Made by a program: the position numbers and the translations under genes. The notes below the pieces were generated by a model, which was not told where the DNA came from, searched no databases, and worked only from the letters and a program-made list of their open reading frames with translations. A DNA stretch of 64,000 bases from Closterium sp. Naga37s-1 (Eukaryota > Streptophyta > Zygnematophyceae > Desmidiales > Closteriaceae): assembly GCA_947471745.1 (NCBI GenBank), contig CANJKZ010001148.1, positions 1,127,001-1,191,000 on the forward strand, given 5' to 3'. Of the stretch, positions 1 to 10,403 are shown piece by piece; the stretch's first letter is position 1; every line of letters starts with the position of its first letter.

Positions 1-447
1 GACAGGCGGCGCACGGGCCGCGTCGGGCCGCGTCAGGTGGCGACGGGCCGGGACAGGCGGCGCAGGGGCCGCGTCGCACGGGACGGGCGGCTCACGTGGT
101 CGGGGCGGGCGTCAAAAGGGCGGCGGGCGGGCCGCGTAGGGTGGCGACGGGCCGCTAAGGGCGGCGACGGCCGAGCAAGGGCGGCTCGAGGGAGGCCGCG
201 ACGGTAGAGAGAGGACCCGAGGCGCGACTCGGGCCTAAGCGGAGCGCGCTTCGGGCAGAAAAAAAAATTTCGATGGTGGGCCCTAGGATCAGTTCCCACT
301 AGGGAACCTGCTCGATACCATGAGAAGAAACAAGAGTGGATGAACTATGAATGAAGTGGGTACAAGTACTAACCCTAATTGGGTTGTACCCCCTATGGGA
401 TACCCCACTACAGCTTACACAAAAGTATAAGCTATAACGTTCTGACA
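1..447 (-). mobile_element. End of a short non-coding LTR element (fossil), cut by the window edge
   Basis: Positions 321-447 look like one LTR read on the minus strand: it starts TGTCAGAA, ends TTCTCA, and shares the GTAGTGGGGTA and CAATTAGGGTTAG blocks with the LTRs at 9163 and 15681. Directly beside it, at 309-320 on the minus strand, is TGGTATCGAGC, resembling the initiator-Met tRNA primer site. Positions 1-308 are GC-rich tandem sequence of the type found inside the element at 13985-15900. No coding capacity is visible. The other LTR, if present, lies outside the window. Assignment to the same family is by shared LTR blocks seen by eye. Confidence 0.6.
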
Positions 448-763
448 TTACGAGTGCAATGGAGTGAGCGAACGAGAATTGCACTATCGAAGCAAGAGTA
501 CAATGAGCGAAAGCATGAGCGAATAATATAAAGCGAAACTACAGTGGTAACAGTCATGCGAGAAAATGGGGTGCGCGACGGGCCTGGCGCCGAGGTTGGG
601 AATTGTCGAGGCGAAGGTCCGGAGCGCGGGTTACCGACCGAACCGTGAGGTTGGGTCGCGGCGTGAACAGTGGCGGGAACAGTAGTCGAGGCGAGTGGTA
701 ACGGTTTACTGTTGGGTGCTGTTGGCAGGAATAGTGGTGTACGCGCTGAGGAGGGGCGCTAAG

Positions 764-1773
764 TAAGGAAAAAGAAATTGGGAAAATATGCGAATGGTAA
801 CATACATGGGGCTTTATAACACGTACGGTAACCATAACAATGATTTTTCACGCGTTTGGTAACTCGATTCACGCGTTTGGTAACTATACACTGGCAAGCC
901 ATCACGTGAATGGTAACTAGAAGAAACCCTCGTCCAACTTGACCCTGATTCTGGTTTTTCCCGCTCGCGCCAGACTGAATTGACGAGTCCTGAAGCACGA
1001 AATTCTGACACAATTTCCGAAATTCTGACACACTTTCCGAAATTCTAACACACTTTCCGAAATTGGGACTATTTTGTGAAAAGTTGTTGTTTTTAAAACC
1101 GTTTCTCATATAATGCTGATATTCTAGCGCTCGCGGAAAACTGATTTTACTTAATTCTATCGTACAACCGGGGCAAAAAATATATACCCCTTTCGGAAGG
1201 CAAATGATTTTGAGAGCATCAACCCTAAACTCCTTGCGACAGGGCGTTCAATGTTATTTCTACAATAAAGGCATGCCATTCGGAAGGGTGTATTATTTTC
1301 CCACCTCCAAAATTATCCCACTCTGCACTAATTACACATTTACTTAAATAAAATTATTGTCGCTTTTCCGGGAAAATTTCATCATTTTGCAATTATGCAA
1401 TCATGCTTGCAAAAATATAATTGTACTTGTTAGTACTATATTTCCGAGCTTAAAATAGATATGAAACGGCTCTGAAACTATTTGGTCCGTGGTAATTGAA
1501 CAAACGCAATCCTTCAAAGTCACGGCGGGAATCGTTCAATATCGATTAAACGGTGCGTGAAATCTTTCAATTTAACAAATTCCTCTTAGTCAGTATCATT
1601 TCGGCGGGAGTTTCATCTAGTTACCATTCGCGTTATCATTCGCCTGTGCTAAGTTACCAATTGCGTGAAACGAGTTACCAAACGCGTGAAAATGTACTGT
1701 AATAGTTACTTTACGCGTTAAAGAGCCCCATGTATGTTACCATTGGCATACTTTCCCAAAGAAATTTCCTTAC
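764..1773. mobile_element. About 1.0-kb inverted-repeat (foldback-like) DNA element
   Basis: The two ends are long imperfect inverted copies: about 764-930 and the reverse complement of about 1612-1773. Both begin GTAAGGAAA, continue through AATGGTAACATACATGGGG, and carry repeated CACGCGTTTGGTAACT motifs in the same order. The centre is AT-rich and has no open frame worth calling. Many copies of one short motif inside long inverted arms is typical of foldback or non-autonomous DNA transposons. A TA flank on both sides would fit but is too short to prove a target duplication. Family unknown. Confidence 0.65.
1001..1060. repeat. Three tandem 20-bp units inside the inverted-repeat element
   Basis: The unit AATTCTGACACACTTTCCGA occurs three times in a row with one or two differences. 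Confidence 0.8.
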
Positions 1774-2640
1774 ATGTTTATAGAAGATCCACATCAATGG
1801 CTCCGCCTAGTCAGCACGAGTGACGTGCCAGCTGCCGGATCCACTTTCTGGCGTGTCTCACCACCCATATGACGCGGAGATTGTACTTCGGGTTCCGAGC
1901 CTCGCATGCTGCCCAGCGAAGCAAACAGCGCGGCAAAAATCGCTTCAGCTATTCGGCAATCTCCAACATTGTAGGAGTACGAACCAAGAACTTCTGCCTC
2001 GGTAAGGACACCCGAACGAAACAGAATATCCACTTTTCGCTTTTCAGTCTGGACGAGCCTGTCTTGCACTCGCAAAGCAATCATGAATGCACCCAGCCTT
2101 CGAACCAAACCTACCCCGTTATGTTGGCGCGTGGGGTGGTTTTTGCGGGACTTTCCTATCTGCCCAGAATGTCATTACTTCAGGGCTGAGTTGCCTGATT
2201 GTTGGGTGTAATGAACTTTGGTAGAATACTGAAATTAACTTAAAACGAACATCCGTTTTCTTTTTTGTGTGGAAACGAATGGCAGCTTCTACCGTTTCGG
2301 CTTTGACACCTCTCCGAGCTTTCACAAAACCAGACCTGCTCCAAACCTCTCTTCTAGGTCTTGAATTGCCACCTAAACTTCTACACGGTCTCTTGTAGTG
2401 GAGTCTCATCATCCTGTCATAGAGGCCCCCTTGTCATTGCCTGTTCTCCTTACCTTCGCTTTATACTAAAACCTGATGCTGAGCCACTCGAGTGTTGTTT
2501 TCTACTCGTTCTTCCTGACAGCCGCACGACCCTCTCCCCGTTAGCAAACTTGCTGTTCTGGTTGTTTAGCGCTTCAATCCATTTTTTACTTCGCGCGTTA
2601 GACTATTGTGGGCGATTTGTTGTCATTCCTGAATTTGCTC
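1774..2640. other. Intergenic, promoter side of the TPR gene
   Basis: Only short open frames on both strands, none recognisable. A minus-strand frame at about 1794-2108 has protein-like composition but no motif I can name. The stretch probably holds promoter and 5' UTR of the gene starting at 2641. Confidence 0.3.
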
Positions 2641-3844
2641 ATGGGGAGCCAAGCCCTACCTTTGTGTGGTTTCACGCGGTCGCTTGTTCCTGCGAGATTA
2701 GACTCGGCCAATATCGAATCCGATGCATCAAGAACGACTCAACAACAGGGTAGAGTAGTGTGTATGCTCTCGAGTGACGGCACTTTCCCTCCAAGGAACA
2801 AACCCAAGTCGCTCGAGCTCCCCCGAGCCGTCGCACATGGCTTCCATCATTCCTCCCACGTAAGCAGCAACTTTCTCATCATTATCTAATCGAACAAAAA
2901 CTCTCGGATGCGTGACCCTAGTAAATTCGTATCGTCGTTATCAAATTGCCTGACATTGTTGCCCTGTACAACCTTGGTCTTCCCGGAACAAATTCTCGTT
3001 TATATTTTGCTAATATTCTCCCTAATTGCTCATCATCGAAATCATTCCGCAGGATCTGAATGAGGAGGAGAAGCAGCGGCTGATTGCGGAGGAGATTGTG
3101 AAGATCGAGCAGCAGACGAGAGCGAGGGAGGAGCAATTGAAGCGGGCTGCTCTTAAAGCCCACTTGGACCACGAGCTTCGGTTCGGCAAGATAATGTTCT
3201 CTCAGGTGCGTTCTAACTTGCGTATTGTGTTAACCTGCTCTGTCACTGCGCAAAGTAGCCATATGTTGATGACATTTCATGCGTTTCTACTTGATCCGGT
3301 CTGATTCACGACGTACTCACGATGCTGCTATGCTTACTTGCGTTTGTTTTGTTCCCTCTCGTGATCCGTGTTAATTTCGACGCAACAGGAGAAATACACT
3401 ACGGCCATTGCGCATTTCGACAAAGTGCTCGACCAATCAGAGGACGACACGTATCACCACGGCGAGGCCTCCCTCCAGAAAGCCGCGTGCCTCGATAAGC
3501 TCGGCTCGCACGACGAAGCGCGTCGTCTGTACAAATCCCTCTGCCATTTCCGCGGCGCGGACCACCACATCAAGAGACGCGCCGCGCAAGCTTTATTCGA
3601 AGGCGATTCGCACAATCCTTCGAAGCAGCGGCAGAAGGAGCAGGCTCAGAACGATAGGCCGTCGCTACTAGATGACTACATGTACAAAATGTTTCTCACG
3701 GGCTTTGGAAATTACACGTTGAGTGGGAGGAAGCAGGAGGAGTCGCGACAGGAGCGGATGCTGATGCAGGCGCTGCCGTGGATGCTGGTGCTCATGGCGC
3801 CTGCTATGGTCGTAGGGCTGATGCTGGCCAAGGGAGGAGAGTGA
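2641..3844 (+). CDS. TPR-type membrane-anchored protein, probably plastid-targeted
   Basis: Three exons fit together in phase 0: 2641-2859, 3053-3205 and 3389-3844, with GTAAGC and GTGCGT donors and CAG acceptors, giving about 275 residues. The first 73 residues are rich in Ser, Arg and Thr and poor in acidic residues, like a plastid transit peptide. Exon 2 is a charged helix (EEEKQRLIAEEIVKIEQQ). Exon 3 holds two helix-turn-helix TPR-like units (YTTAIAHFDKVL; GEASLQKAACLDKLGSHDEA) and ends in a hydrophobic segment (MLVLMAPAMVVGLML) followed by a short tail, suggesting a C-terminal membrane anchor. This resembles small plant plastid TPR proteins, but I cannot name the orthologue. The start is the first in-frame ATG before the transit-like segment. 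A degraded copy of the gene tail lies just downstream. Confidence 0.7.
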
Positions 3845-3950
3845 TTATGGTGAAGGGGGAGGGTGACTGTAGCTAAGGGTCCCGCCTCCTGAGTATGTGT
3901 GCCTAAGGTGGAAAGGGATGGTAGTTACGGGGGTGAGTGGCTGTGGCTAC

Positions 3951-4090
3951 GAGCGGATGCTGCTGCTGGAGCAATGCTGCTGGAGCAATGCTGCTGGAGC
4001 AATGCTGCTGCTGGCTCTCCCGTGAATGCTGGTGCTTATGGCGCCTGCAATCTTGTTGGGCTGGTGCTGGCGAAGGGAGGTGAAGAAGCC
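3951..4090 (+). repeat. Ghost copy of the 3' coding end of the TPR gene
   Basis: The sequence from GAGCGGATGCTG through ATGCTGGTGCT(T/C)ATGGCGCCTGC to GGGCTG(G/A)TGCTGGC(G/C)AAGGGAGG repeats 3757-3840 with scattered changes and a small GCTGCTGGAGCAAT expansion. It encodes the anchor helix again in altered form. It follows the stop codon at 3844, so it is outside the coding sequence. Confidence 0.8.
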
Positions 4091-4580
4091 ATGTGGAAAC
4101 GGGGAAGGAGGGGGGGGTGTGACTTATGGAAACGAGGGTACGGTGTGAGTGATTTAGGTCGTTTCTTTTTTGCTCTGTGTGCAGTCATGTTGGTGCTGGT
4201 TCCGGCAGTGTTGCTGCTGACTGGTTTACCTGCTCACCTTTCATTAGCATCCTAAGCTTGCTGCTTTGTGTAAAATGTGTGTCGGTGTGCAGGTTTGCCA
4301 CAATTGTAGATAATTGCTTATGAATTTAAAGAAGGAAATGGTGAAATCCTTACCCTGGCTAAATGGTGTATTCCTTATCCTTTGATGCTGTCAGTCCTTG
4401 TTCAAAAGGGTTCAATTCTAATCCTTTCATGCTGTTACTTTCACCTTGGCTTGCCTTGCCACGTACTAGATTGTTTGCTTTCATCTGCTTCATCAGCGTA
4501 CTGAAAATGTTATCATGTTTCATGTTAAATAGTTAAGCACAAGGAGACAGACAAGCAAATGAAATCCATACACTGACAAT
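4091..4580. other. Intergenic between convergent TPR and F-box genes
   Basis: AT-richer sequence with no supportable gene. It is the shared 3' side of the plus-strand TPR gene and the minus-strand F-box gene. Confidence 0.4.
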
Positions 4581-4714
4581 ACATTCTTAGACTAAGCATT
4601 TGCCCTCCCTGGAACTAACCAGATCCTGTAATTTGGATGACAGATAACCCACACTGTGCTCCCCTAGTATCTCAATCTCAATCTCCCTCACACACACCAA
4701 AAGCCTTAGCCACC
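4581..4714 (-). repeat. Ghost copy of the F-box gene's last coding segment
   Basis: This block repeats 4737-4861 at roughly 85 percent by eye. Read on the minus strand it still encodes the gene's final residues in slightly changed form (GYLSSKLQDLVS, then a tail ending CLV and a stop). It lies just past the stop of the gene at 4743, so it is a tandem partial duplication of the 3' end. Confidence 0.85.
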
Positions 4715-4742
4715 AGACGTGCAAGTTAGGCACAACACATTC

Positions 4743-5647
4743 TCAGACTAAGCATCTACTCTCCCTGAAACTTACCAAATCCTGGAGTTTGGAAGACAGA
4801 TAACCCACACTGTGCTCCCCTCTTATCTCAATCTCCTTCAATACACTAGGAGCCTTAGCCACCTCTTCTGGTAACCCAGACAGGTTGCTCCAGTCTATAA
4901 AGCGTATGAGGGAGAGGGAGGGAGAGAGAGAAAGCGAGGGAGGGATGGTGGTAAGCCAAGAGAGAGGAGGGAGGACGAGAGTGTGGAGGGTGGGGATGAG
5001 GTGAAGGGAAGCGAGAAGGCTGCTGTTAGCGTGGATGTTGCACAGGCGAAGGGTGAGTGGAGGAACAGCAGCAGCACCTCCTGTAGTCACACTCTCCGAA
5101 GTCACATCTGCTGCAGTCACTGCATCAGCAGTAGTGGCACTGTCTACAGTCACACTGTCTAATGTCGCACTCTCTGCAGCGTTGTCAATGATTAAGTCTG
5201 TGAGGCTTGGGAGGGAGGCTAGGCGGAGGAAGCGAGGGAGAGGCATGGAGGGGAGCGAGGCCAGCTGCAGCACTTGCAGATTGGGAAAGGGTGGGAGGGG
5301 GGAGAGGGGAGAGAGGAGGGAAGGGGGAGGCGCAAGGTGAAGCGGGGAGGAGAGGTGGGTGCAGGGGGGTTGTGAGGAATGTGAGGATCGTGGGGAGTGT
5401 GGGGAGTGTGAGGGAGGAGGGAGGGGTGGTGAGAGGGAAAGGTACTTCAGGTTGGGGGCTTCTCGGGCCAACAGAGCGAGCAACTCTGCTGCCTGCTGCT
5501 CCACTGTGCTCCGGTCACCGATGCTGCTACCGCTGCCAGCGCCGATGCTGCCACCGCCATCACCCCTGGCGCTGTTCCTTCTGCTATTGCGCCTGCCGGC
5601 TTCCTCACACACACTGATGGTGAGCGAGCATAGCTGCTCCAACGCAC

Positions 5648-5744
<97 letters not shown>

Positions 5745-8012
5745 GCCCCCCTCAACTGCTGACTTCCCCTGGCCTGAAGAACGCAGCTGATGACGATGGC
5801 GCACGTGCCTGTGCGTGTGCAGCAGTTGGCAGAGGCAGAGGGGCGAGCAGGCCACGGTTGCTGCACCGCTAGCACCGGTTTGTGAGAACGAAGCATGCGG
5901 GCAGATTGGGGGCGGGGCTGGGTTCGGGTGGAGAGCGGTGGAGAGGGAGAGGGAGAGGTGTCGCAGGGAGGGGAAGGCGGAGAGGGACGCGAGGAGCGCG
6001 GAGGGGCAGGCGCGTGTGTGACAGAAGCGGATGGAATGGAGGGAGAGGCGCGTGACTGCAGGGAGGTGTGCGCCAAACGAGGGGAGGAGGAGGTAGGCGA
6101 TGTCTAGCTGGAGAGTGCTCAGGGCCGCGAGTCGTGAGCGCGGGAGGAGGGAGGGTGGAGGGGAGTGAGGGAGGGGAGAGGATGGAGCGGAGTGTGCAGG
6201 GAGTGCAGGGCTGGAGGCGCGAGGGGAGAGTGGAGGTGTCACCGCCGGACCAGAAGGTTTGTGGCAGCGCAGCTGGGGGTGAAAGGCGGGTAAAGGGTCG
6301 GTGGACGAGGCGTGGGAGAAGGGGCAGTGAGTGGCGCCGGCTGCACTCGCATAGTGCGATGAGAAGCCCGCAGAAATGGCGGACACACCACCAGCTGTAA
6401 CAGGAAGGAAAGAAGCAGCAGCAGCAGCAGCAGCAGCAGCAACGGCGGCGCCAGCAGCAACAGCAGCACTGTCAGCACCGTCAGCACCGTCAGCAGGAGC
6501 ACCAGCACGCGGCAGTCTTGCAGAAGCGTCTCCTCCCTTCACTTTCACCTCCTCTGACTCCATCTCGCCGCTCGAGTCCGTGTCCTGAATCGGAGGGGCT
6601 GAGAGCGGCGCGAGGACCTCGAGGGTCGTGAGTCGGCTCATCCGTGCCACGTGGCAGTACACGATACAATCACACTCGCTACAGCACGACCCGGTATCCA
6701 GCCGAAGCGACTCCAGGCCAGTCAGCGACCAAAGCGACTCGGGAATGACTGCTGACGTGGCGTGACGGCGGCTCCCTGCGTGGAGACTCGGCTCGTCCTC
6801 GTTATAGGGAGACCCTGTAGCCGCATGGTGCTTGAAGAAGAGAGCGTTTAGCGACGGCGAGAGGCCGGCAAAAAGAGCCGGCGAGAGGACGGCAGGGGAG
6901 TGCGGCAGAGCAGCGTCGAGCCGCGTCGGCAGCTGGAGACCGGCCATGACGTGTAGCTCGTGCGGACTGAGCGATACGCTATCAGACGATAGGCGATCGT
7001 GCGGCAGCGGGTGATAAGTGATCGTCAGGGAGAGCGACTCGAGGCAGGTGAGATGCGAGAAGGGCGATCCGGATTGAAGGATGGGCTCTGCGGGGAGAGA
7101 GAGCGAGAGAGTGAGGCTCTTGAGACGCTTAGTTAAGAGAAACGCTTTGGGAAGAGTCACGAGCGGGAGAGCGAGGCTCGTGAGGCGGGAAAAGCAGCGA
7201 GCGACGATCCTTGGAAGAGAAGCAATGCTGGTGGTTCCGCCATCTCCGCCTTCTCCGCCGTCACCGTCGCCGTCGCCGCCGCTACTGCTGCTGCTGTCGA
7301 GTTCGTTCAGCACGACGAACCTTCCTTGCAGGTGCAGTGCCGTGAGTCGCGGACAGCCTCTTGCTATAACCTCCAGGCCTTCCGCTAACCTGCCCGTGCC
7401 TCTCACATCGGGTCGCGATACCACCTCCAAGGCGCACGACTCGAGCGAGTTTAATCCTCCGCCGTCCGGCTTTAGTCCTCCCTCGTCAATGCTGCTACCA
7501 GCGGCACGGCTCTTCCCCTCACCTCCTAGGATCTTTAGGATCGGGCCCAGATGTTCCGCTCGGCACGCCAAAGCGACGCTCAGCAGGTTCGGGACCTGCC
7601 GAACCAACTTCCGAACCTGGCTTGGCGACCACTCTTTTGGGGAGCTCCACAATCCGTGAGAGAGCCGCGATTCTTCGCCACGTGGCAGAATGCAATTGTA
7701 TCCTCCCGGCGCTGTGATCGCCGTCCAGCTCTCGATAATGGAAGGATCGCGGCGCGCGACGAACCCACGGTTGCTGACGTCAGCCAAGAAGAGACTGGAG
7801 TGCGCTTGAACGGGATCGAAGACTGTAGACACGTGGCGCACGGCCATTGGAGAGACCCGGCGCCATGCCTTGCAGACGCAGAGAGCGGAAACGACGTCCT
7901 TCCGATCGCGAAGCTTCTGCAGGATCGTCGCAACGATTGCATCGTCAAGTCGCAAAATCGGGGACTCCAACAACGACGAATTGTTGCCTTCGGTTACGTG
8001 CTTCCCTAACAT
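4743..8012 (-). CDS. F-box protein with leucine-rich segments and a long polyglutamine tract
   Basis: A single open frame of 1089 residues. Near residues 20-60 is an F-box (LRLDDAIVATILQKL, then VVSALCVCKAWRRVSP), the Skp1-binding motif of SCF ubiquitin ligases. The rest has irregular leucine-rich segments (NLLSVALACRA, RLTALHLQGRF, GLESLRLDTG, LKYLSLSPPL, NLQVLQLASL), suggesting a divergent LRR substrate domain as in plant F-box/LRR proteins. Between the LRR blocks are low-complexity inserts: acidic Gly/Asp near residue 245, poly-Ala near 520, and 31 consecutive glutamines in the C-terminal half. The start is the first Met of the frame, about 20 residues before the F-box. No intron is needed. 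Substrate unknown. The 3' end is partly duplicated downstream. Confidence 0.85.
5649..5741 (-). repeat. 31 uninterrupted CAG codons (polyglutamine) in the F-box gene
   Basis: On the plus strand this is a pure CTG run. In the minus-strand reading frame it is CAG x31, preceded by Gly-Gly-Glu and followed by Cys-Ala-Leu-Glu. There is not a single synonymous interruption. Confidence 0.97.
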
Positions 8013-8873
8013 CGTGCTTTTGCATCCCTCTTGATTTTCCGCGTCGTTTGCTATTGGTCGATCTCGTTACGCAAACTTCCCACGCTATGTAATGTAGTCC
8101 GAGTCCAATGCCCAAATGCTAGCGGGTTCCACCTTCTCTGCTGCACTCGGGAATTGCTAATCAGAATTGTACTGGCGCAGAAAGTGGAGCTAAGAAGCTG
8201 CGGCCTGGGTTGGTGGCGGGAAGAAAACGTGTAGCAATTAGTTAGTCAGTAGTTACTTCAGGGACAGTGGGTGGGGGTTGCTGGCAGAAGTAACAGGCAG
8301 TGAGGAAAGCTGGTTGGTTTCGAGGTCAAATAGGTGGACTGACGAAAATGTTCAGTTCAGTCATTTTGGTTGCCATGGCGCGGCGTCGCGAGTCGCGACG
8401 ACGGGGCTAGGTTGTGCGGTGCGTCCACACCCCGCGGAGACTTGGCGCCAGTTGTTCCGCTGACCGGCAACAACCACGTGGCGGAACTGACTCGTCAGCA
8501 GTGTCTCCGGGAGGCAGCCGGTGAGCAGCTCCAATTGGGTGGAGTTCGGTACAGCTGTCGGTTCACACGTGTTACTCAGACGAGAAAATGTTGTGGTTGT
8601 GCAGAAAAGGCGCATCGCGGTGCTTTTCACTAAACCATCCTGTCGGTGAGCCAGCTCAGCATCGAGAAGAAGTAGAATTCGTGCGACCAGCACAGCAAAG
8701 AGAAGGTTGTCTGGTCTCGCTCTGCGCGTCATTTGATTAGACCTTTGGATGTTACGCCGACCACGAATGCTCACCGCTTATCTTGAAAGGCTCGTTAGAG
8801 TATTGACTTCCTGCAATTCATTGTTCCCAATACTGGGTACGCCTAAAACAAGTACACCGCCAAACCTTCACGT
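8013..8873. other. Upstream region of the F-box gene
   Basis: No recognisable gene. Contains the probable promoter and 5' UTR of the minus-strand F-box gene. Its right end holds the left copy of the 15-bp LINE target duplication (8874-8888). Confidence 0.4.
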
Positions 8874-8888
8874 ACTTATATTGGAAGG

Positions 8889-9054
8889 CACACAAGCCGG
8901 TTGCAAAAAGGCACACGGGAAGTGCTTCATGTCGGCGGCAGAACATGTTGCCTCCGCTGCTCACCTCATCTGCCAGGAGAAGCTCGGCGCTGCAACCAAA
9001 AGCTCGCTCGACAAGACGAACCTTGCCGTCATCAAGAAGGAGTTCGGGATCTGA
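8889..9054 (+). pseudogene. 3' remnant of LINE ORF1
   Basis: An open frame entering from the flank ends at 9054 with ...TNLAVIKKEFGI. Lying between the target duplication and ORF2, it most likely encodes the C-terminus of the ORF1 RNA-binding protein lost by 5' truncation. No zinc knuckle is visible in the remaining 55 residues, so the assignment rests on position. Confidence 0.45.
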
Positions 9055-9162
9055 TAAGAGGACTTGAGGCAGTTGCGAGAGTAGGAGCAGTAGTCAGTGT
9101 AGTCAGTTTCGTTGCTTTCATCAGCCTGTGGATGCATAGGGGCTGCCAGTCAGTGGTCAAAT

Positions 9163-10403
9163 TGTCAGAATGTGATGTTTGTGTAGCCTGCAGTGGGGTA
9201 CTCTGTAGCGAGTACAGCCCGAATTAGGGTTTGCTATATGTACTCAACAGCATGCTAGTGAAAACCCTCTTTCCTGTTTATCGTTTTAGCCTGCTATTTT
9301 GACATGCTATCAGAGCAGGTCGACCCTCCTGGGTTGATCCTGTGGGTGGTCCCGCCCAATGCTTCCGCTGCGGTTTCCTGCTGTCCCCTGCCTGCCGCGC
9401 GCTCCGGGCGCGCGGCGATTTTTCATCCCGCCGCACGCTCGGGGCGCGCGGCGGTTTTCTGCCCCGTCGAACCGCGGTTTTCTGCCCCGTCGACCGTCGC
9501 GTCGCCCCCCGTCGCCCGACGCGGCCCGCGCGACCTGCGCCAGGCCCGCGCGCGACCCGTACGGGCTGCGCCAGACCCGCGCGCGGCCCGTACGGGCTGC
9601 GCCAGACCCGCGCGCGGCCCGGGCAGCCCGCGTGCGGTTCGTCCCGAGCTTCTGACCGCGCCCCACCCCCGCTGCTGCCCGCGCTCCTGTGTTAGGGTTT
9701 GGGGGTGGAGAGTATGGGGGTGCCGGGTGTGTGAGCCGTCCCCTGCTCCTCCTCCTCCTCCGTCTCCCACTGCTGCAGCTGCCGCTGAGGGGGGTGGATG
9801 TGTTGGAGCCGTCGGAGTGGTACGAGGGGGGTGGCGTGTGAGTGATGCTAATGGTTCAGCAGGGAGTGTGTGAAAGGGGTGTGGGACAGTTGGGTGAGGT
9901 TGACAGGAGGTGGCCGTTGTGACGTCTGCAGCGCCAGTAGTCCGGGGGTTGAGTACTCCGGTAGCCCAGCGAGCCTGCTGCTGCCAGTCGCCCGTGGGTC
10001 TGTTGCTCCTGCTGCTGCTTAGCGCGGAGCCAGTTACTCCTGTAGTCCGGAGGTTGAGTGCTCCGGTAGCCACCGTGCGCGCCGTTCCTGTTGCCCGTGT
10101 GTCTGCGGCTTCACCCGTCGCCTTCTATCTTCACTCCTCTCACAGTCTCTCCTCCTCCTCACTTGCCCTCTGTGACTGCCTCTAGCTTTGCTTATCATTG
10201 TGAACTATTGCTCTATGACTGCTTGGTGTGTTGATTGTACCCCACTTTGACTATGGGGGTGTGTCAGAATGTGATGTTTGTGTAGCCTGCAGTGGGGTAC
10301 TCTGTAGCGAGTACAGCCCGAATTAGGGTTTGCTATATGTACTCAACTGCATGCTAGTGAAAACCCTCTTTCCTGTTTATCGTTTTAGCCTGCTATTTTG
10401 ACA
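9163..10403 (+). mobile_element. Short non-coding LTR element (TRIM-like fossil) inserted at the LINE ORF2 start
   Basis: Two 142-bp direct repeats at 9163-9304 and 10262-10403 start TGTCAGAATG and end TTTTGACA. They are virtually identical, so the insertion is young. Five-bp target duplications CAAAT flank it (9158-9162, 10404-10408). Next to the left LTR is a primer-site-like TGCTATCAGAGC (9305-9316, initiator-Met type), and a polypurine stretch TATGGGGGTG precedes the right LTR. The 957-bp interior is GC-rich and encodes no retroelement protein. It looks structurally whole but depends on other elements to move. The target is the very start of LINE ORF2; the right CAAAT contains the AT of its ATG. 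Confidence 0.93.

Noticed and set aside
5447-6076. Poly-Ser, poly-Cys and poly-Ala open frames over the CAG tract
   Set aside because: Other frames of the F-box gene; only the minus-strand polyGln frame has the F-box and LRR segments.
8361-8774. 137-codon minus-strand open frame upstream of the F-box gene
   Set aside because: No motif, no splice partner, and composition not different from other frames in the region.
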